64,000 nucleotides of DNA. Origin: Gemmatimonas groenlandica (GTDB taxonomy: Bacteria > Gemmatimonadota > Gemmatimonadetes > Gemmatimonadales > Gemmatimonadaceae). Within the stretch, counting starts at the first letter, position 1, and each line of letters begins with the position of its first letter. Below are positions 10,603-19,453 of this stretch, in pieces. The notes beneath the pieces are model-generated. The model had not been told where the DNA came from, did no database searches, and was given only the letters and a program-made list of their open reading frames with translations. Location of the stretch: assembly GCF_013004105.1 (NCBI RefSeq), contig NZ_CP053085.1:248001-312000 (forward strand), in the 5' to 3' direction. A program made the position numbers and the translations under genes.

Positions 10603-11280
10603 ATGCGAGTGCTGCTGGTAGAGGACGACGATACGCTGCGGGAGAGCGCAACGGCCTTTCTGCGCGCGTCCGGCTTTGCGGTGGATGCGGCGGCAACAGG
10701 GAAGATGGCCCGTGAACTCGCGGCCGTCAGCCCCTACGACGCCGTGATCCTCGATATCCGGCTACCCGACGACGACGGATTTGCCTTGTGCACCGCGTTC
10801 CGCGCCAAGGTTCCCGCCCCCCGAGTGCTGATGGCCACCGCCCGCGATGGCGTGTCGGATCGTATTGCCGGCCTCGATCTCGGGGCCGACGACTACCTCG
10901 TCAAACCGTACGCCTTGGGTGAATTGGTGGCCCGCGTGCGCGCCCTGCTGCGGCGCCCGGACAATGCCGCGCCGACGCTGCTGCAGGTCGGTGATCTGGT
11001 GCTCGACCCGGCCACTCGCGAGGGACGACGCGGCGCGCGGCCCATCTCGCTGACCACGAAGGAGTTCGCGGTGCTCGAGGTGCTCATGCGCGCCAGCGGC
11101 CGCGTCCTCACCCGCGAATACATCGGCGAACATGCCTGGGACGACAACTTCGATCCGATGAGCAACGTGATCGATGTGTACATCGCTCGGCTGCGCAAGA
11201 AAGTTGACGGACCGCACGAGACGCCATTGCTCTCGACCGTGCGGGGCGCGGGCTATCGGCTCGCGCTCCCCAAGTCCTAG
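10603..11280 (+). CDS. OmpR/PhoB-family response regulator
   Basis: The 225-residue protein has a receiver domain with acidic pocket EDDD (7-10), phosphoacceptor Asp51 in LDIRLPDDDG, Thr in MATARD and Lys in LVKPYALGEL. It is followed by a winged-helix DNA-binding domain (LVLDPATREGRR..., SLTTKEFAVLEVLM, VIDVYIARLRKKV, TVRGAGYRL). It is separated by two bases from the sensor kinase gene, forming a classic pair. The pair lies upstream of the metal RND efflux operon, which suggests a CusRS/CzcRS-like role in metal-induced efflux. That link is inferred from position, because the FliS-like gene lies between on the opposite strand. Confidence 0.95.
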   Translation: MRVLLVEDDDTLRESATAFLRASGFAVDAAATGKMARELAAVSPYDAVILDIRLPDDDGFALCTAFRAKVPAPRVLMATARDGVSDRIAGLDLGADDYLVKPYALGELVARVRALLRRPDNAAPTLLQVGDLVLDPATREGRRGARPISLTTKEFAVLEVLMRASGRVLTREYIGEHAWDDNFDPMSNVIDVYIARLRKKVDGPHETPLLSTVRGAGYRLALPKS

Positions 11281-11282
11281 TA

Positions 11283-12632
11283 ATGGACCAGCAACGTCCG
11301 CGCATCCGGCTGCGCTTCACCGCCCTGTATGCGGTCACGCTGTTGGTCGTACTGCTCGGCGCTGCGGCGACGCTGCGCTACGCCGTGCACGACGCCTTGC
11401 AGCGAGAGTTCGACAAGTCGGTGCTCGCGTCGGCGGGACTCGTGCAGCAGTTCTTCCGGGCCGAGATCGAGGAGTACGTGACGGTGGAAGCCACGCTCGC
11501 GCACATCGCCGGCGAACTGGTGTTCGAGGAGCGCGCGATTCGCATTCGCAAGCCGGATGGCTCGCTGTTCAAGATCGTTGGCGCTCCGGTGCGTCGCGCC
11601 CGACGCCCGCTGTCGGGGCCCGTGCGCACCGTACGCTTTGCCCTCGACCCTGATCTGGCGCCCAAGTGGAACATCGAAGTCGATGCCAGCGAAGCCAACG
11701 TGATCGCGTTGCAGGCACGGATCGACCGGTGGTTCGGGGTCGGCATTCCGTTGCTCGTGTTATGTGCGGCGGTGGCCGGTTGGTGGCTCACCGGACGCAC
11801 GTTGCGCCCGGTCGGACGCATGGCCGATGCCGCGTCGCGCATCGCGCCCGCCAGTGGCGCGCGGCTGCCGATCGATGATCCCACCGACGAACTCGGGCGC
11901 CTGGGCCTTCGCTTCAACGCACTGCTCGATCGGCTCGACGGCGCCCTCGCGCAGCAGCGTGATTTCCTCGCCGATGCGGCGCACGAACTGCGCACGCCGA
12001 TTGCCCGGCTGCGTGCGCGCGTCGAGGTGGCGATGCTCAAACCGTCGATCGCGGGTGACAGCAGTGTGTTGCCGGCGATCGATCAGGAGCTGCGCGCCGT
12101 GTCGCAGCACGTGGATGAATTGCTGCAGCTCGCGCGCGCCGATGCCGCCGGCGAGGACGCGCCAATGCGGGCCGAGTCGCTGTTTTTGGATGATGTGGTC
12201 ATGGACGAACTCCCGCGCTGGCAACCCGAGGCACAGCGTCGCCACATGACGCTCGACTACAGTGCGTTGGAGGAGTCGCCGGTAGTTGGCGACGCGTCAC
12301 TGTTGCCGCGCATGATCAGCATCCTGGTGGACAACGCGATCCGTTATGGTCACGATGGTGGCCGAGTTCAGGTGCGGGTGCGTCCGGCCGACGCGGCGGC
12401 GGTGCTCGACGTCGAAGACGACGGCATCGGCATTCCCGAGCAGGATCGTGCGCGCATCTTCGATCGCTTTTACCGTGGCGATGCCGCCCGTATCCAACGT
12501 CCCGACGGCAGTGGACTCGGGCTCGCCATCGCTGCCTGGATCGTGCAGCAGCATCACGGCACGATTGCCGTGACGGCGGGTGCGCACGGCGGGACGCTGG
12601 TGCAGGTGCGACTGCCGCTCGCCGTGAACTAA
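11283..12632 (+). CDS. Two-component sensor histidine kinase
   Basis: The 449-residue membrane kinase has TM1 at about 14-34 (LYAVTLLVVLLGAAATLRY), a short periplasmic sensor region, TM2 at about 150-172, a HAMP linker, and a HisKA domain with the phosphoacceptor His in DAAHELRTPIARLR. The HATPase domain has N box LVDNAIRYG, G1 DVEDDGIGIPE and G2 GSGLGLAIAAW. All catalytic elements are present. The periplasmic region is about 115 residues and has no obvious His/Met metal-binding cluster, so the signal is uncertain. It follows the response regulator almost without spacing and is co-transcribed with it. Confidence 0.95.
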   Translation: MDQQRPRIRLRFTALYAVTLLVVLLGAAATLRYAVHDALQREFDKSVLASAGLVQQFFRAEIEEYVTVEATLAHIAGELVFEERAIRIRKPDGSLFKIVGAPVRRARRPLSGPVRTVRFALDPDLAPKWNIEVDASEANVIALQARIDRWFGVGIPLLVLCAAVAGWWLTGRTLRPVGRMADAASRIAPASGARLPIDDPTDELGRLGLRFNALLDRLDGALAQQRDFLADAAHELRTPIARLRARVEVAMLKPSIAGDSSVLPAIDQELRAVSQHVDELLQLARADAAGEDAPMRAESLFLDDVVMDELPRWQPEAQRRHMTLDYSALEESPVVGDASLLPRMISILVDNAIRYGHDGGRVQVRVRPADAAAVLDVEDDGIGIPEQDRARIFDRFYRGDAARIQRPDGSGLGLAIAAWIVQQHHGTIAVTAGAHGGTLVQVRLPLAVN

Positions 12633-12649
12633 CGAGCGGACTCTCGCGA

Positions 12650-13024
12650 TCAGCAGACCTGCTGGCCGGCCCGGAAGCGTGCGAATGTCGTGGGCGTGGG
12701 CCGCGCGGCGCGACGCCAGGCGTCACGGAGCGAGCGCAGACATTGGGCGGCGCCGACGAAGTCACGGCAGTCCACCGACTCTTCGCACCACGCATAGAGC
12801 GCGTCGAAGCTTTTTGAGGCGGGGGAGTCGAGCTCCAGTGCGCATCGCAGCACACTGATCGCTTCTCGCGAGCCGTCGTGGTCGAACGCTTCGCACGCGC
12901 GGATGGCGCGGTCGTACGCACGAACCAGACAGGTGAGGGGATCAGGCGCCTGGTGATCGACGTCGATCACCGCGTGTGAGAATGCAGGCGTGGGTACGGG
13001 CACTGTGCGGAGAGCTGAGGTCAT
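12650..13024 (-). CDS. FliS-like protein (possible flagellin export chaperone)
   Basis: The 124-residue product (from ATG 13024; the frame stays open to 13114) has an alpha-helical pattern very like FliS: LVRAYDRAIRACEAF, then a middle helix REAISVLRCALELD, ALYAWCEESV and a final LRSLRDAWRRA. In FliS the equivalents are LYDGAIRF..., ALYDYM and LRDAW. FliS binds the flagellin C-terminus in the cytosol before export. No flagellar genes are adjacent, which is unusual. It lies convergent with the sensor kinase gene and divergent from the RND operon. It could instead be a diverged paralogue with another partner. The start is uncertain because no clear ribosome-binding site is visible. Confidence 0.55.
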   Translation of the reverse strand: MTSALRTVPVPTPAFSHAVIDVDHQAPDPLTCLVRAYDRAIRACEAFDHDGSREAISVLRCALELDSPASKSFDALYAWCEESVDCRDFVGAAQCLRSLRDAWRRAARPTPTTFARFRAGQQVC

Positions 13025-13208
13025 TCGCAGGGCGATTCGCAGGGCGCGGGACTGCTGCGCCACACAAGGTTCATCGGCTCCGGCCCGTTTCGACTTGAGG
13101 AAATTCGAAACCAAAGTGGGACGAACGTCACATCACTGGCCGACCGGGTTCGGGACGTGACGGTCGGGCCATTCACGAAACGTTCATCCTCGCCTGATAC
13201 CTTGGCGC

Positions 13209-14528
13209 ATGAACGTATTCGTACCCTTTCGAACTGTGTCCCTAACCGTGCCCCGAGCTGCCCTTGGCGGGCTGGCGTTCTGGGGACTGGGGATGGCGAG
13301 CCCGGCGCCCGTGCGCGCGCAAGCCGCTCCGCTCGACCTGGCCGCGGCGTTGCAGGTGGCGCGCACGAGTGGACCCCTCCGCAAGCTCGCCGACGCGCGC
13401 GAGGTGGCCGGCACGGGACGGGTCGGCGAAACGGGCCAGTATCCCAACCCGAGCATCGAATGGCGCCGCGAGAATCTTGGGAGCTCGCTGCAACCCGACA
13501 TCTTTGCCACGGCTTACATCCCGCTCGACCTCACCGGCCGACGGCTTGCCCTGCGACAGGCCACCGGCGCCGGCCGACAGCGCGTGCAGGCCGACGCCGT
13601 GGCCGAACGTCGCGAAGCGGAGATCGAAGTGGCCCGCGCCTGGCTCCACGCCGCCGCCACCGATGGCGCGCTGGCGGTTGCCACGAGGCAACTCGAAGCA
13701 CTCGCCGAGATCGCCGGCATCGACGCCACCCGACTCCGTGAGGGACTGGTGTCGGAGGCGGTCGGGCTGCGCACGCAGCTCGAGGCGGATCGCGCGCGGG
13801 TAGCGCTGGTCACGGCCACCGGAGACGCGGCGCGCGCCCGGGCTCAGCTGGCCCGGGCGATTGGCATTCGTCCCGACGCGCTTCCGGCCCTCGCGGCGCT
13901 TGCCGCCCCGGTGATGCCAGCGGCCCCCGACAGCAACATCGTGCAGTCTGTCGCCCTGCGCGCGCGCCCCGAGGTCCGCGCTCGCGAGTCAGCACTGCGA
14001 GAAGCTCAGCGGCGCTACACGGCTGAACGTCGTGGCTTGATCGGCGACATGCAGCTACAGGGTGGGACGAAGCAGACCAGCGGCTTCATGACCGGACAGA
14101 TCGGGCTCGCCATGCCGTTTCCACTGTTCAATCGCAATGACGCCGCGCGTCAGCGCTCCCGCGGCGAGTACGCCGAAGCGCAGACGCTGCGCGACGATAT
14201 GCTCAATCAGATCGCGGGCAGTGTCGACGCGGCGTGGCGGGCCTATGTCGCGTCGCGCGGTGCGGCACAGGCGGCCTCCACGTTCGATGCGCGGGGCCGC
14301 GAAATCGCCCGCATCGCCCGCGTGGCGTATCGAGAGGGCCATTTCACGCTCACGGAACTGCTCGACGCCGAGCGGGCGGCCACCGATGCCATGAATACGC
14401 AACTTCGCTGGGCCGCCGACGCCTGGCTGTCCCGACTCGAGTTCGAGCGTGCATTGGGCGCGCGGTTGGATGAGTCCAGCCCCCTCGACCTGCCTTTGCT
14501 CTCCACCCTGCTGACGATCGGATCGTGA
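13209..14528 (+). CDS. TolC-family outer-membrane efflux protein (CzcC-like)
   Basis: The 439-residue protein has a signal peptide ending near PVRAQA and two repeats of the outer-membrane efflux protein fold, with long heptad-rich helices (LADAREVAGTGRVGETGQYPNPSIEW..., AYREGHFTLTELLDAERAATDAMN). The GQYPNPSIEW segment after the first helix and the REGHFTLTELLDA motif are typical of CzcC/CusC-type channels. It opens a three-gene operon. Its stop overlaps the start of the membrane-fusion protein gene, and the inner-membrane pump follows. Together they form a tripartite efflux pump crossing the envelope. Confidence 0.9.
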   Translation: MNVFVPFRTVSLTVPRAALGGLAFWGLGMASPAPVRAQAAPLDLAAALQVARTSGPLRKLADAREVAGTGRVGETGQYPNPSIEWRRENLGSSLQPDIFATAYIPLDLTGRRLALRQATGAGRQRVQADAVAERREAEIEVARAWLHAAATDGALAVATRQLEALAEIAGIDATRLREGLVSEAVGLRTQLEADRARVALVTATGDAARARAQLARAIGIRPDALPALAALAAPVMPAAPDSNIVQSVALRARPEVRARESALREAQRRYTAERRGLIGDMQLQGGTKQTSGFMTGQIGLAMPFPLFNRNDAARQRSRGEYAEAQTLRDDMLNQIAGSVDAAWRAYVASRGAAQAASTFDARGREIARIARVAYREGHFTLTELLDAERAATDAMNTQLRWAADAWLSRLEFERALGARLDESSPLDLPLLSTLLTIGS

Positions 14529-15769
14529 TGATGCCCTCGACGTTCTGCTCCCCGATCCCTCGTCGATTCGGTGCTGCCGGTCTGCTCCTCGGCAGTGCGT
14601 TTGCCGTCGCCTGCGGCGGTGCATCCGACGCGGCCAACGCGAAAGCGACCGCTGACGCCCCAGCCTTGCCGACCGCTGACACGGCGACGCTTTCGGCCAA
14701 GACGGTCGCCATCGGCGGCTTCACCTACGATACCGCGCGCCTGGTGCCGTGGCAGTCGTCGGTGACGGTGCCCGGTCGACTCATGCTCGACCCTAGTGCC
14801 CTCGAGACCATTGGGTCGATTACCGAGGGCCGCATCACGCACGTGCTGGTGCGCGTGGGTGACCGCGTGCAGGCCGGGCAGGTGCTGGTGCTTATTCACA
14901 GTCACGAGATCATGGACGCCCGCAGTGCGCTCGCCAGCGCCACCGCGAAGCTGTCGGCCGCCGAAGCAGAACGGGATCTCGCCGTCAGTTCGGCCGAGCG
15001 TGCGGCGCGTTTGCTCGAGGCGAAGGCGATGTCCAAGGCCGAGGTCGAGCGGGCCGACGTCGGCAAGCGCGTGGCCGCGGCCACATACCAGCAGGCGGTG
15101 GCGGAGCGCGATCGCGCGCTGGCCATGATCGATCATCTGGTGGGCTCCGGGAACGTGCCCAAGCTCGCCGACGAGCATGACGTACTCGTTCGCACACCGA
15201 TCGGCGGCGTGGTGACGTCGCGCGACGCGCAACCGGGCACGGTGGTGCTCCCGGGGACGCCACTGGTGTCGGTGGGCAATCCCGACCGGTTGCAGTTGCA
15301 GATGCACGTCAGTGGCGACGCGGCCGCGGGGGTGCAGGTGGGGGCGACGGTGCGCTTCGCATTGACGGAGTCGCCGACGTCCACGATGACGGCTACGGTG
15401 ACGCGCGTGGCGCCTACGGTCGACACCGTCACCCGAACCATCGAAGTGATCGCGATGCCGAAGGGCGGTGTGCGCAGCGCACGCGCCGAGTCGTTCGTGC
15501 AGGCCGAGATCTCGGGAACGGGCGGGTCGCAGGCGCTCGTGGTGCCGTCGTCGGCCGTGCAGGCACTCGAGGGTGACACGGTCGTGATCGTGGCGGATCA
15601 GCGCGGAGAAGGACTGCACATCGAAGCCGTGCGGGTGCGCACCGGACGACGCGCCGGGGATCGCACCGAGATTCTGTCGGGCGTCTCGCCTGGTCGTCGA
15701 GTGATTTCGGGCAGTGCCGCTATCGCGAAAGCAGAGCTGATCAAGCGGCGCTCACCCGAAGGAGAATGA
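14528..15769 (+). CDS. RND efflux periplasmic adaptor (CzcB-like)
   Basis: The roughly 413-residue adaptor has a signal peptide with a potential lipobox (AVAC, Cys29), then the membrane-fusion architecture: beta-barrel/lipoyl halves (GSITEGRITHVLVRVGDRVQAGQVLVLIHSHEI), an alpha-hairpin (residues about 135-200) and the returning lipoyl half (VLVRTPIGGVVTSRDAQPGTVVLPGTPLVSV). GTG 14525, ATG 14528 and ATG 14531 are all possible starts; all overlap the upstream stop. It bridges the TolC-like channel and the RND pump. No His-rich metal chaperone extension is present, so the metal cannot be named from it. Confidence 0.92.
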   Translation: MMPSTFCSPIPRRFGAAGLLLGSAFAVACGGASDAANAKATADAPALPTADTATLSAKTVAIGGFTYDTARLVPWQSSVTVPGRLMLDPSALETIGSITEGRITHVLVRVGDRVQAGQVLVLIHSHEIMDARSALASATAKLSAAEAERDLAVSSAERAARLLEAKAMSKAEVERADVGKRVAAATYQQAVAERDRALAMIDHLVGSGNVPKLADEHDVLVRTPIGGVVTSRDAQPGTVVLPGTPLVSVGNPDRLQLQMHVSGDAAAGVQVGATVRFALTESPTSTMTATVTRVAPTVDTVTRTIEVIAMPKGGVRSARAESFVQAEISGTGGSQALVVPSSAVQALEGDTVVIVADQRGEGLHIEAVRVRTGRRAGDRTEILSGVSPGRRVISGSAAIAKAELIKRRSPEGE

Positions 15770-15773
15770 CGCC

Positions 15774-18700
15774 GTGAAAGCCCTGATTCATTTCGCGCTG
15801 CACCGGCGCGGCCTTGTCATCGGTGTGACACTCGGTTTGATGGCGGCCGGGCTGTACGCCCTGCAGCACATCGCGTTCGATGCATTCCCCGATCTCACCG
15901 GCACGCGCGTGGAAGTCATCACGGTCGCTCCCGGAATGGCGCCCGAAGAAGTGGAACGGCTCGTCACCTATCCGATCGAGTCGTCGCTCATGGGCGTTCC
16001 CGATGCGGAAGGCGTTCGCTCCGTATCCAAGTTCGGACTGTCGCTGGTTACGGTGCCGTTTCCCGACAACGTCGACGTGTACTTCGCGCGGCAGTTGGTG
16101 CAACAGCGGCTCAATGATGCCAAGGCCGCACTACCAGCCGGTGTCGAATCCGCACTCGGTCCCGTGTCGACGCCGATGGGCGAGCTGTATCAGTACGTAC
16201 TCACCAGTGACTCTTTGTCGCTGACCGAACTGAAAACGCTCCACGACTACACGGTACGACCGCGGTTGCGCACGGTGCCGGGTGTGTCGGAGGTGAACTC
16301 GTGGGGCGGCCTCACCGAGCGCGTGGAAGTGATCGTCGATCCCGTGAAGCTGGCGGCCCGCCGCTTGACCATCGCCGACGTGCACGATGCGCTGGCCCGG
16401 AACACGCTGGCGTTCGGTGGCAGCTACCTCGAGCAGGGTGGTGAGCGCTACACGCTACGTGGCCTCGGCCGCGTGGAGAACACGAACGACGTGCTGCGCG
16501 TGCAGGTCGGCGCCTATCTCGGCGCCCCCGTGAGGGTGAGCGATATCGGCACCGTGGTCGTCGGAGCCCTGCCACGAAACGGCGCGGTCACGCACGACGG
16601 TAAGGAAGAGGTCGTGAGCGGTATGGTGCTCAAGCTCAAGGGTGCCGATTCGCGTGATGTCATCAAGCTCGTGCGCGAGCGGATGGCCGAGATTCAGAAG
16701 GCGTTGCCGCCCAGCGTGAAGGTCACGCCGTTCTATGATCAGACGGAGCTTGTTGGCCGTACGACGACCACGATCGTGAAGAACCTGGTGGAAGGCGGAC
16801 TGCTCGTCATCGCCGTGCTCTTCCTGTTCCTGCGCAACGTGCGCGCGGCGCTGATCGTGGCCTCGGTGATCCCGATCTCGATGCTGATCGCCTTCATCGG
16901 TATGGGCCTGTTCGGCTACTCGGCCAACCTGATGAGCCTTGGTGCATTGGACTTCGGACTCATCGTGGATGCGTCGATCGTGATGATCGAGAGTTTCATC
17001 CGACGCATTGAGTCGCATCGCGACACGCACCGGCTGGGACTGTTCGAGCGTGCCGCGGTAGAGGTGGGACGACCCATTCTGTTCGGCATCGCGATCATCG
17101 TGGCCGTGTACATCCCGATCTTCACGCTCGACGGCATGGAAGGCCGCATGTTCAAGCCGATGGCGTTCACGGTGGTGTGTGCGGTACTCGGTTCGCTGTT
17201 CCTGGCCCTCACGTATGTGCCGGCCGTGGCGTCGTGGGCGCTGCGCGACGGCGAGGCCACGCAGGCGCCGTGGCTCACGAAGCTCACGGCGCGCTATCGT
17301 CGCGTGTTGGCCAGCGTGATGAAGCGCCCGCAGCCGTTGCTGATCACCGCTGTCATTCTGGTGGTCATCGCCGTGGGCTCGTTGTCGAAGATCGGCACCG
17401 AGTTCATGCCGAAGCTGGATGAGGGATCGATCCTCATTACCACCCGCCGTCTGCCCAGCGTGGGAATGCAGGATGCCACGAAGCTCTCGATGGCGGCCGA
17501 GCGCATCGTGAAGCAGTTCCCGGAAGTCGTCACCGTGGTGACGAAGGAGGGGCGGCCCGACCTCGCCACTGAGGCGATGGGACTATTCGAAGGCGACATG
17601 TACGTGATTCTCAAGCCGCGCGTCGAGTGGACGACGGCGAAGGATCCCGAAGCATTGGTCGCGGCGCTCGATTCCGCGCTGCGCGTGGTGCCGGGCTTGT
17701 GGGTGTCGTTCACCCAACCGCTCGCCATGCGACTCGACGAAGCGGAAAGCGGCATCAAGACTGACCTCGGCATCAAAGTGGTGGGACCCGATCTCGGTCA
17801 GAACGAAACGATCGCTGAGCGTCTCCGCGCGATTGTGGCCTCGGTGCCGGGCAGTGCCGACGTGGCTGTCGAGATCGCCGATGGCAGTGGACAGGTACGC
17901 ATGGAGATCAAGCGTGAAGCGCTGGCGCAGTACGGTCTATCCGTGGCAGATGTGCGGGATGCCATCGAGCTGGCCATGGGCTCGCAGGTCGCCGCCGAGT
18001 TGATCGATGGGTTCCGACGCGTGGCCATCGTGGTTCGTCTGCCGGAAGCGTCGCGCGCCGATGCCGCGTCGCTGTCGCGGCTCACGATCCGCGCGCCGGG
18101 TGGTGAACTCGTGCCACTGTCGGCGGTTGCCAACGTGCAGACGACCACCGGACCGGAGATGATCGGCCATGAAGATGCGCAGCGTCGGTCGCTGGTGCTC
18201 AGCAATGTGCGCGGCCGCGACCTCGGCAGCTTCGTGCAGGAAGTACGGGCGCGGATTGCGCGCGACGCCGTGCTGCCGGCCGGTGTGTTTCTGGAGTGGG
18301 GCGGCCAGTACGAGAATCAGCAGCGAGCGACGTCGCGGCTCATGCTGGTGGTGCCTGGCGCGCTGTTTCTGATTTTCGGTCTACTCTACCTGTCATTTCG
18401 CTCTATTTCGCAGGCACTGCTCGTGTTGGCCAACGTGCCCTTCGCCTTAGTCGGCGGTATTGCCGCACTGTGGGTGCGCCAGCTCAATCTCAATTTGTCG
18501 GCCAGCATCGGCTTCATTGCGCTGTTCGGCATCGCGGTACTAAACGGCGTGGTCATGGTGGAGCATCTCAATCATCTGCGTCACGCTCCTGACGAGCAGA
18601 CGTTGAACGTGCTCGATCGCATTCTACTGGGCGCGGCCGACCGGCTGCGGCCGGTGTTGATGACGGCGCTGGTGGCGAGCCTCGGCTTCGTCCCGATGGC

Positions 18701-18899
18701 GCTCAGTACGAGCCCAGGCAGCGAAGTGCAGAGGCCATTGGCGAGCGTGGTGATCGGTGGCCTGATCACCAGCACGGTGCTCACCCTGTTCGTACTGCCC
18801 GTCCTGTACGGCTGGCTCGAAGACCGACGGGAGGCGCGCCTGGCGCGTCGAACGGCGACACGCCAGGCACACTCCTCAGCGGTGCCCGTTACTGGTTGA
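15774..18899 (+). CDS. Heavy-metal-type RND efflux pump (CzcA/CusA family)
   Basis: The 1041-residue protein uses a GTG start four bases after the adaptor gene. It shows the HME-RND pattern: FDAFPDLTGTRVEVITVAPGMAPEEVERLVTYPIE near the N-terminus, two porter loops and twelve transmembrane helices. TM4 carries the proton-relay acids in LDFGLIVDASIVMIESFIRR (two Asp and one Glu, as in CzcA). The family exports Co, Zn, Cd, Ni, Cu or Ag ions using the proton gradient; the exact cation is not decidable here. The 3' end overlaps the converging small gene by 11 bp. An upstream two-component pair may regulate the operon. Confidence 0.95.
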   Translation: MKALIHFALHRRGLVIGVTLGLMAAGLYALQHIAFDAFPDLTGTRVEVITVAPGMAPEEVERLVTYPIESSLMGVPDAEGVRSVSKFGLSLVTVPFPDNVDVYFARQLVQQRLNDAKAALPAGVESALGPVSTPMGELYQYVLTSDSLSLTELKTLHDYTVRPRLRTVPGVSEVNSWGGLTERVEVIVDPVKLAARRLTIADVHDALARNTLAFGGSYLEQGGERYTLRGLGRVENTNDVLRVQVGAYLGAPVRVSDIGTVVVGALPRNGAVTHDGKEEVVSGMVLKLKGADSRDVIKLVRERMAEIQKALPPSVKVTPFYDQTELVGRTTTTIVKNLVEGGLLVIAVLFLFLRNVRAALIVASVIPISMLIAFIGMGLFGYSANLMSLGALDFGLIVDASIVMIESFIRRIESHRDTHRLGLFERAAVEVGRPILFGIAIIVAVYIPIFTLDGMEGRMFKPMAFTVVCAVLGSLFLALTYVPAVASWALRDGEATQAPWLTKLTARYRRVLASVMKRPQPLLITAVILVVIAVGSLSKIGTEFMPKLDEGSILITTRRLPSVGMQDATKLSMAAERIVKQFPEVVTVVTKEGRPDLATEAMGLFEGDMYVILKPRVEWTTAKDPEALVAALDSALRVVPGLWVSFTQPLAMRLDEAESGIKTDLGIKVVGPDLGQNETIAERLRAIVASVPGSADVAVEIADGSGQVRMEIKREALAQYGLSVADVRDAIELAMGSQVAAELIDGFRRVAIVVRLPEASRADAASLSRLTIRAPGGELVPLSAVANVQTTTGPEMIGHEDAQRRSLVLSNVRGRDLGSFVQEVRARIARDAVLPAGVFLEWGGQYENQQRATSRLMLVVPGALFLIFGLLYLSFRSISQALLVLANVPFALVGGIAALWVRQLNLNLSASIGFIALFGIAVLNGVVMVEHLNHLRHAPDEQTLNVLDRILLGAADRLRPVLMTALVASLGFVPMALSTSPGSEVQRPLASVVIGGLITSTVLTLFVLPVLYGWLEDRREARLARRTATRQAHSSAVPVTG

Positions 18900-19305
18900 G
18901 ATAACGGTACAGGCCCACCAGGCCGATTCCGGCGCCGGTCAACACGATCACGGTGCCGGTATCGCCGTCCACGACGGTGCCGACGAGCAGCGTGGCCAGC
19001 CCAAACACCATCAGCGTGACGCTGCTGTTGCGGCTCTTCTTCATGTGCATCATCGGCGCGGTGGCCGAGTCGGCGACATAGCGCTGCAGACCCACGGCGC
19101 GCGTGGTGGTGAGCGGGCCGGTGGCGTTGTCGAGTGTCATGGTCGACGGCGTGGCAGCCGGAACGCTCACGGTGGCGGGCGCCATGATGAGCGTCGGCAC
19201 GGCCGGGGCGGCCACGGGCGCGATGTCCTGTGCGCTACTGATCGAGGGCAGCAACAAGGCCGCGGCGAGCGCCGCCAAGACGGTGGTGCGGGAGCGATGG
19301 ACCAT
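18889..19305 (-). CDS. Hypothetical secreted/membrane protein
   Basis: The 138-residue protein has a clear signal peptide (MVHRSRTTVLAALAAALLL...SISSAQ), a Pro/Ala/Thr-rich middle, and two C-terminal hydrophobic segments (SVTLMVFGLATLLVGTVV and TVIVLTGAGIGLVGLYRYL). The soluble middle would therefore lie in the periplasm ahead of a membrane hairpin. I recognise no family. It overlaps the 3' end of the RND pump gene by 11 bp on the opposite strand, so convergent transcripts would interfere. The start is supported by the signal peptide. Confidence 0.65.
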   Translation of the reverse strand: MVHRSRTTVLAALAAALLLPSISSAQDIAPVAAPAVPTLIMAPATVSVPAATPSTMTLDNATGPLTTTRAVGLQRYVADSATAPMMHMKKSRNSSVTLMVFGLATLLVGTVVDGDTGTVIVLTGAGIGLVGLYRYLNQ

Positions 19306-19453
19306 GGAATCTCCAGTTGTTCTGAGTGAAAAGACAGCAACGGCCTACGGAGCAACGTTCGTGCCCAGCGGTCGCGAGCGGAAGCGCAGCGATGAGGCTG
19401 CATGCCCAGGCCGGGCGCCTGCGGCGCCGCTTTCCGCGCGTTATCGTTGAGAC

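Noticed and set aside
14243-15619. Open frame of 458 codons on the minus strand opposite the efflux adaptor
   Set aside because: Composition of a shadow frame (Arg/His-rich) and antisense to a well-supported gene.
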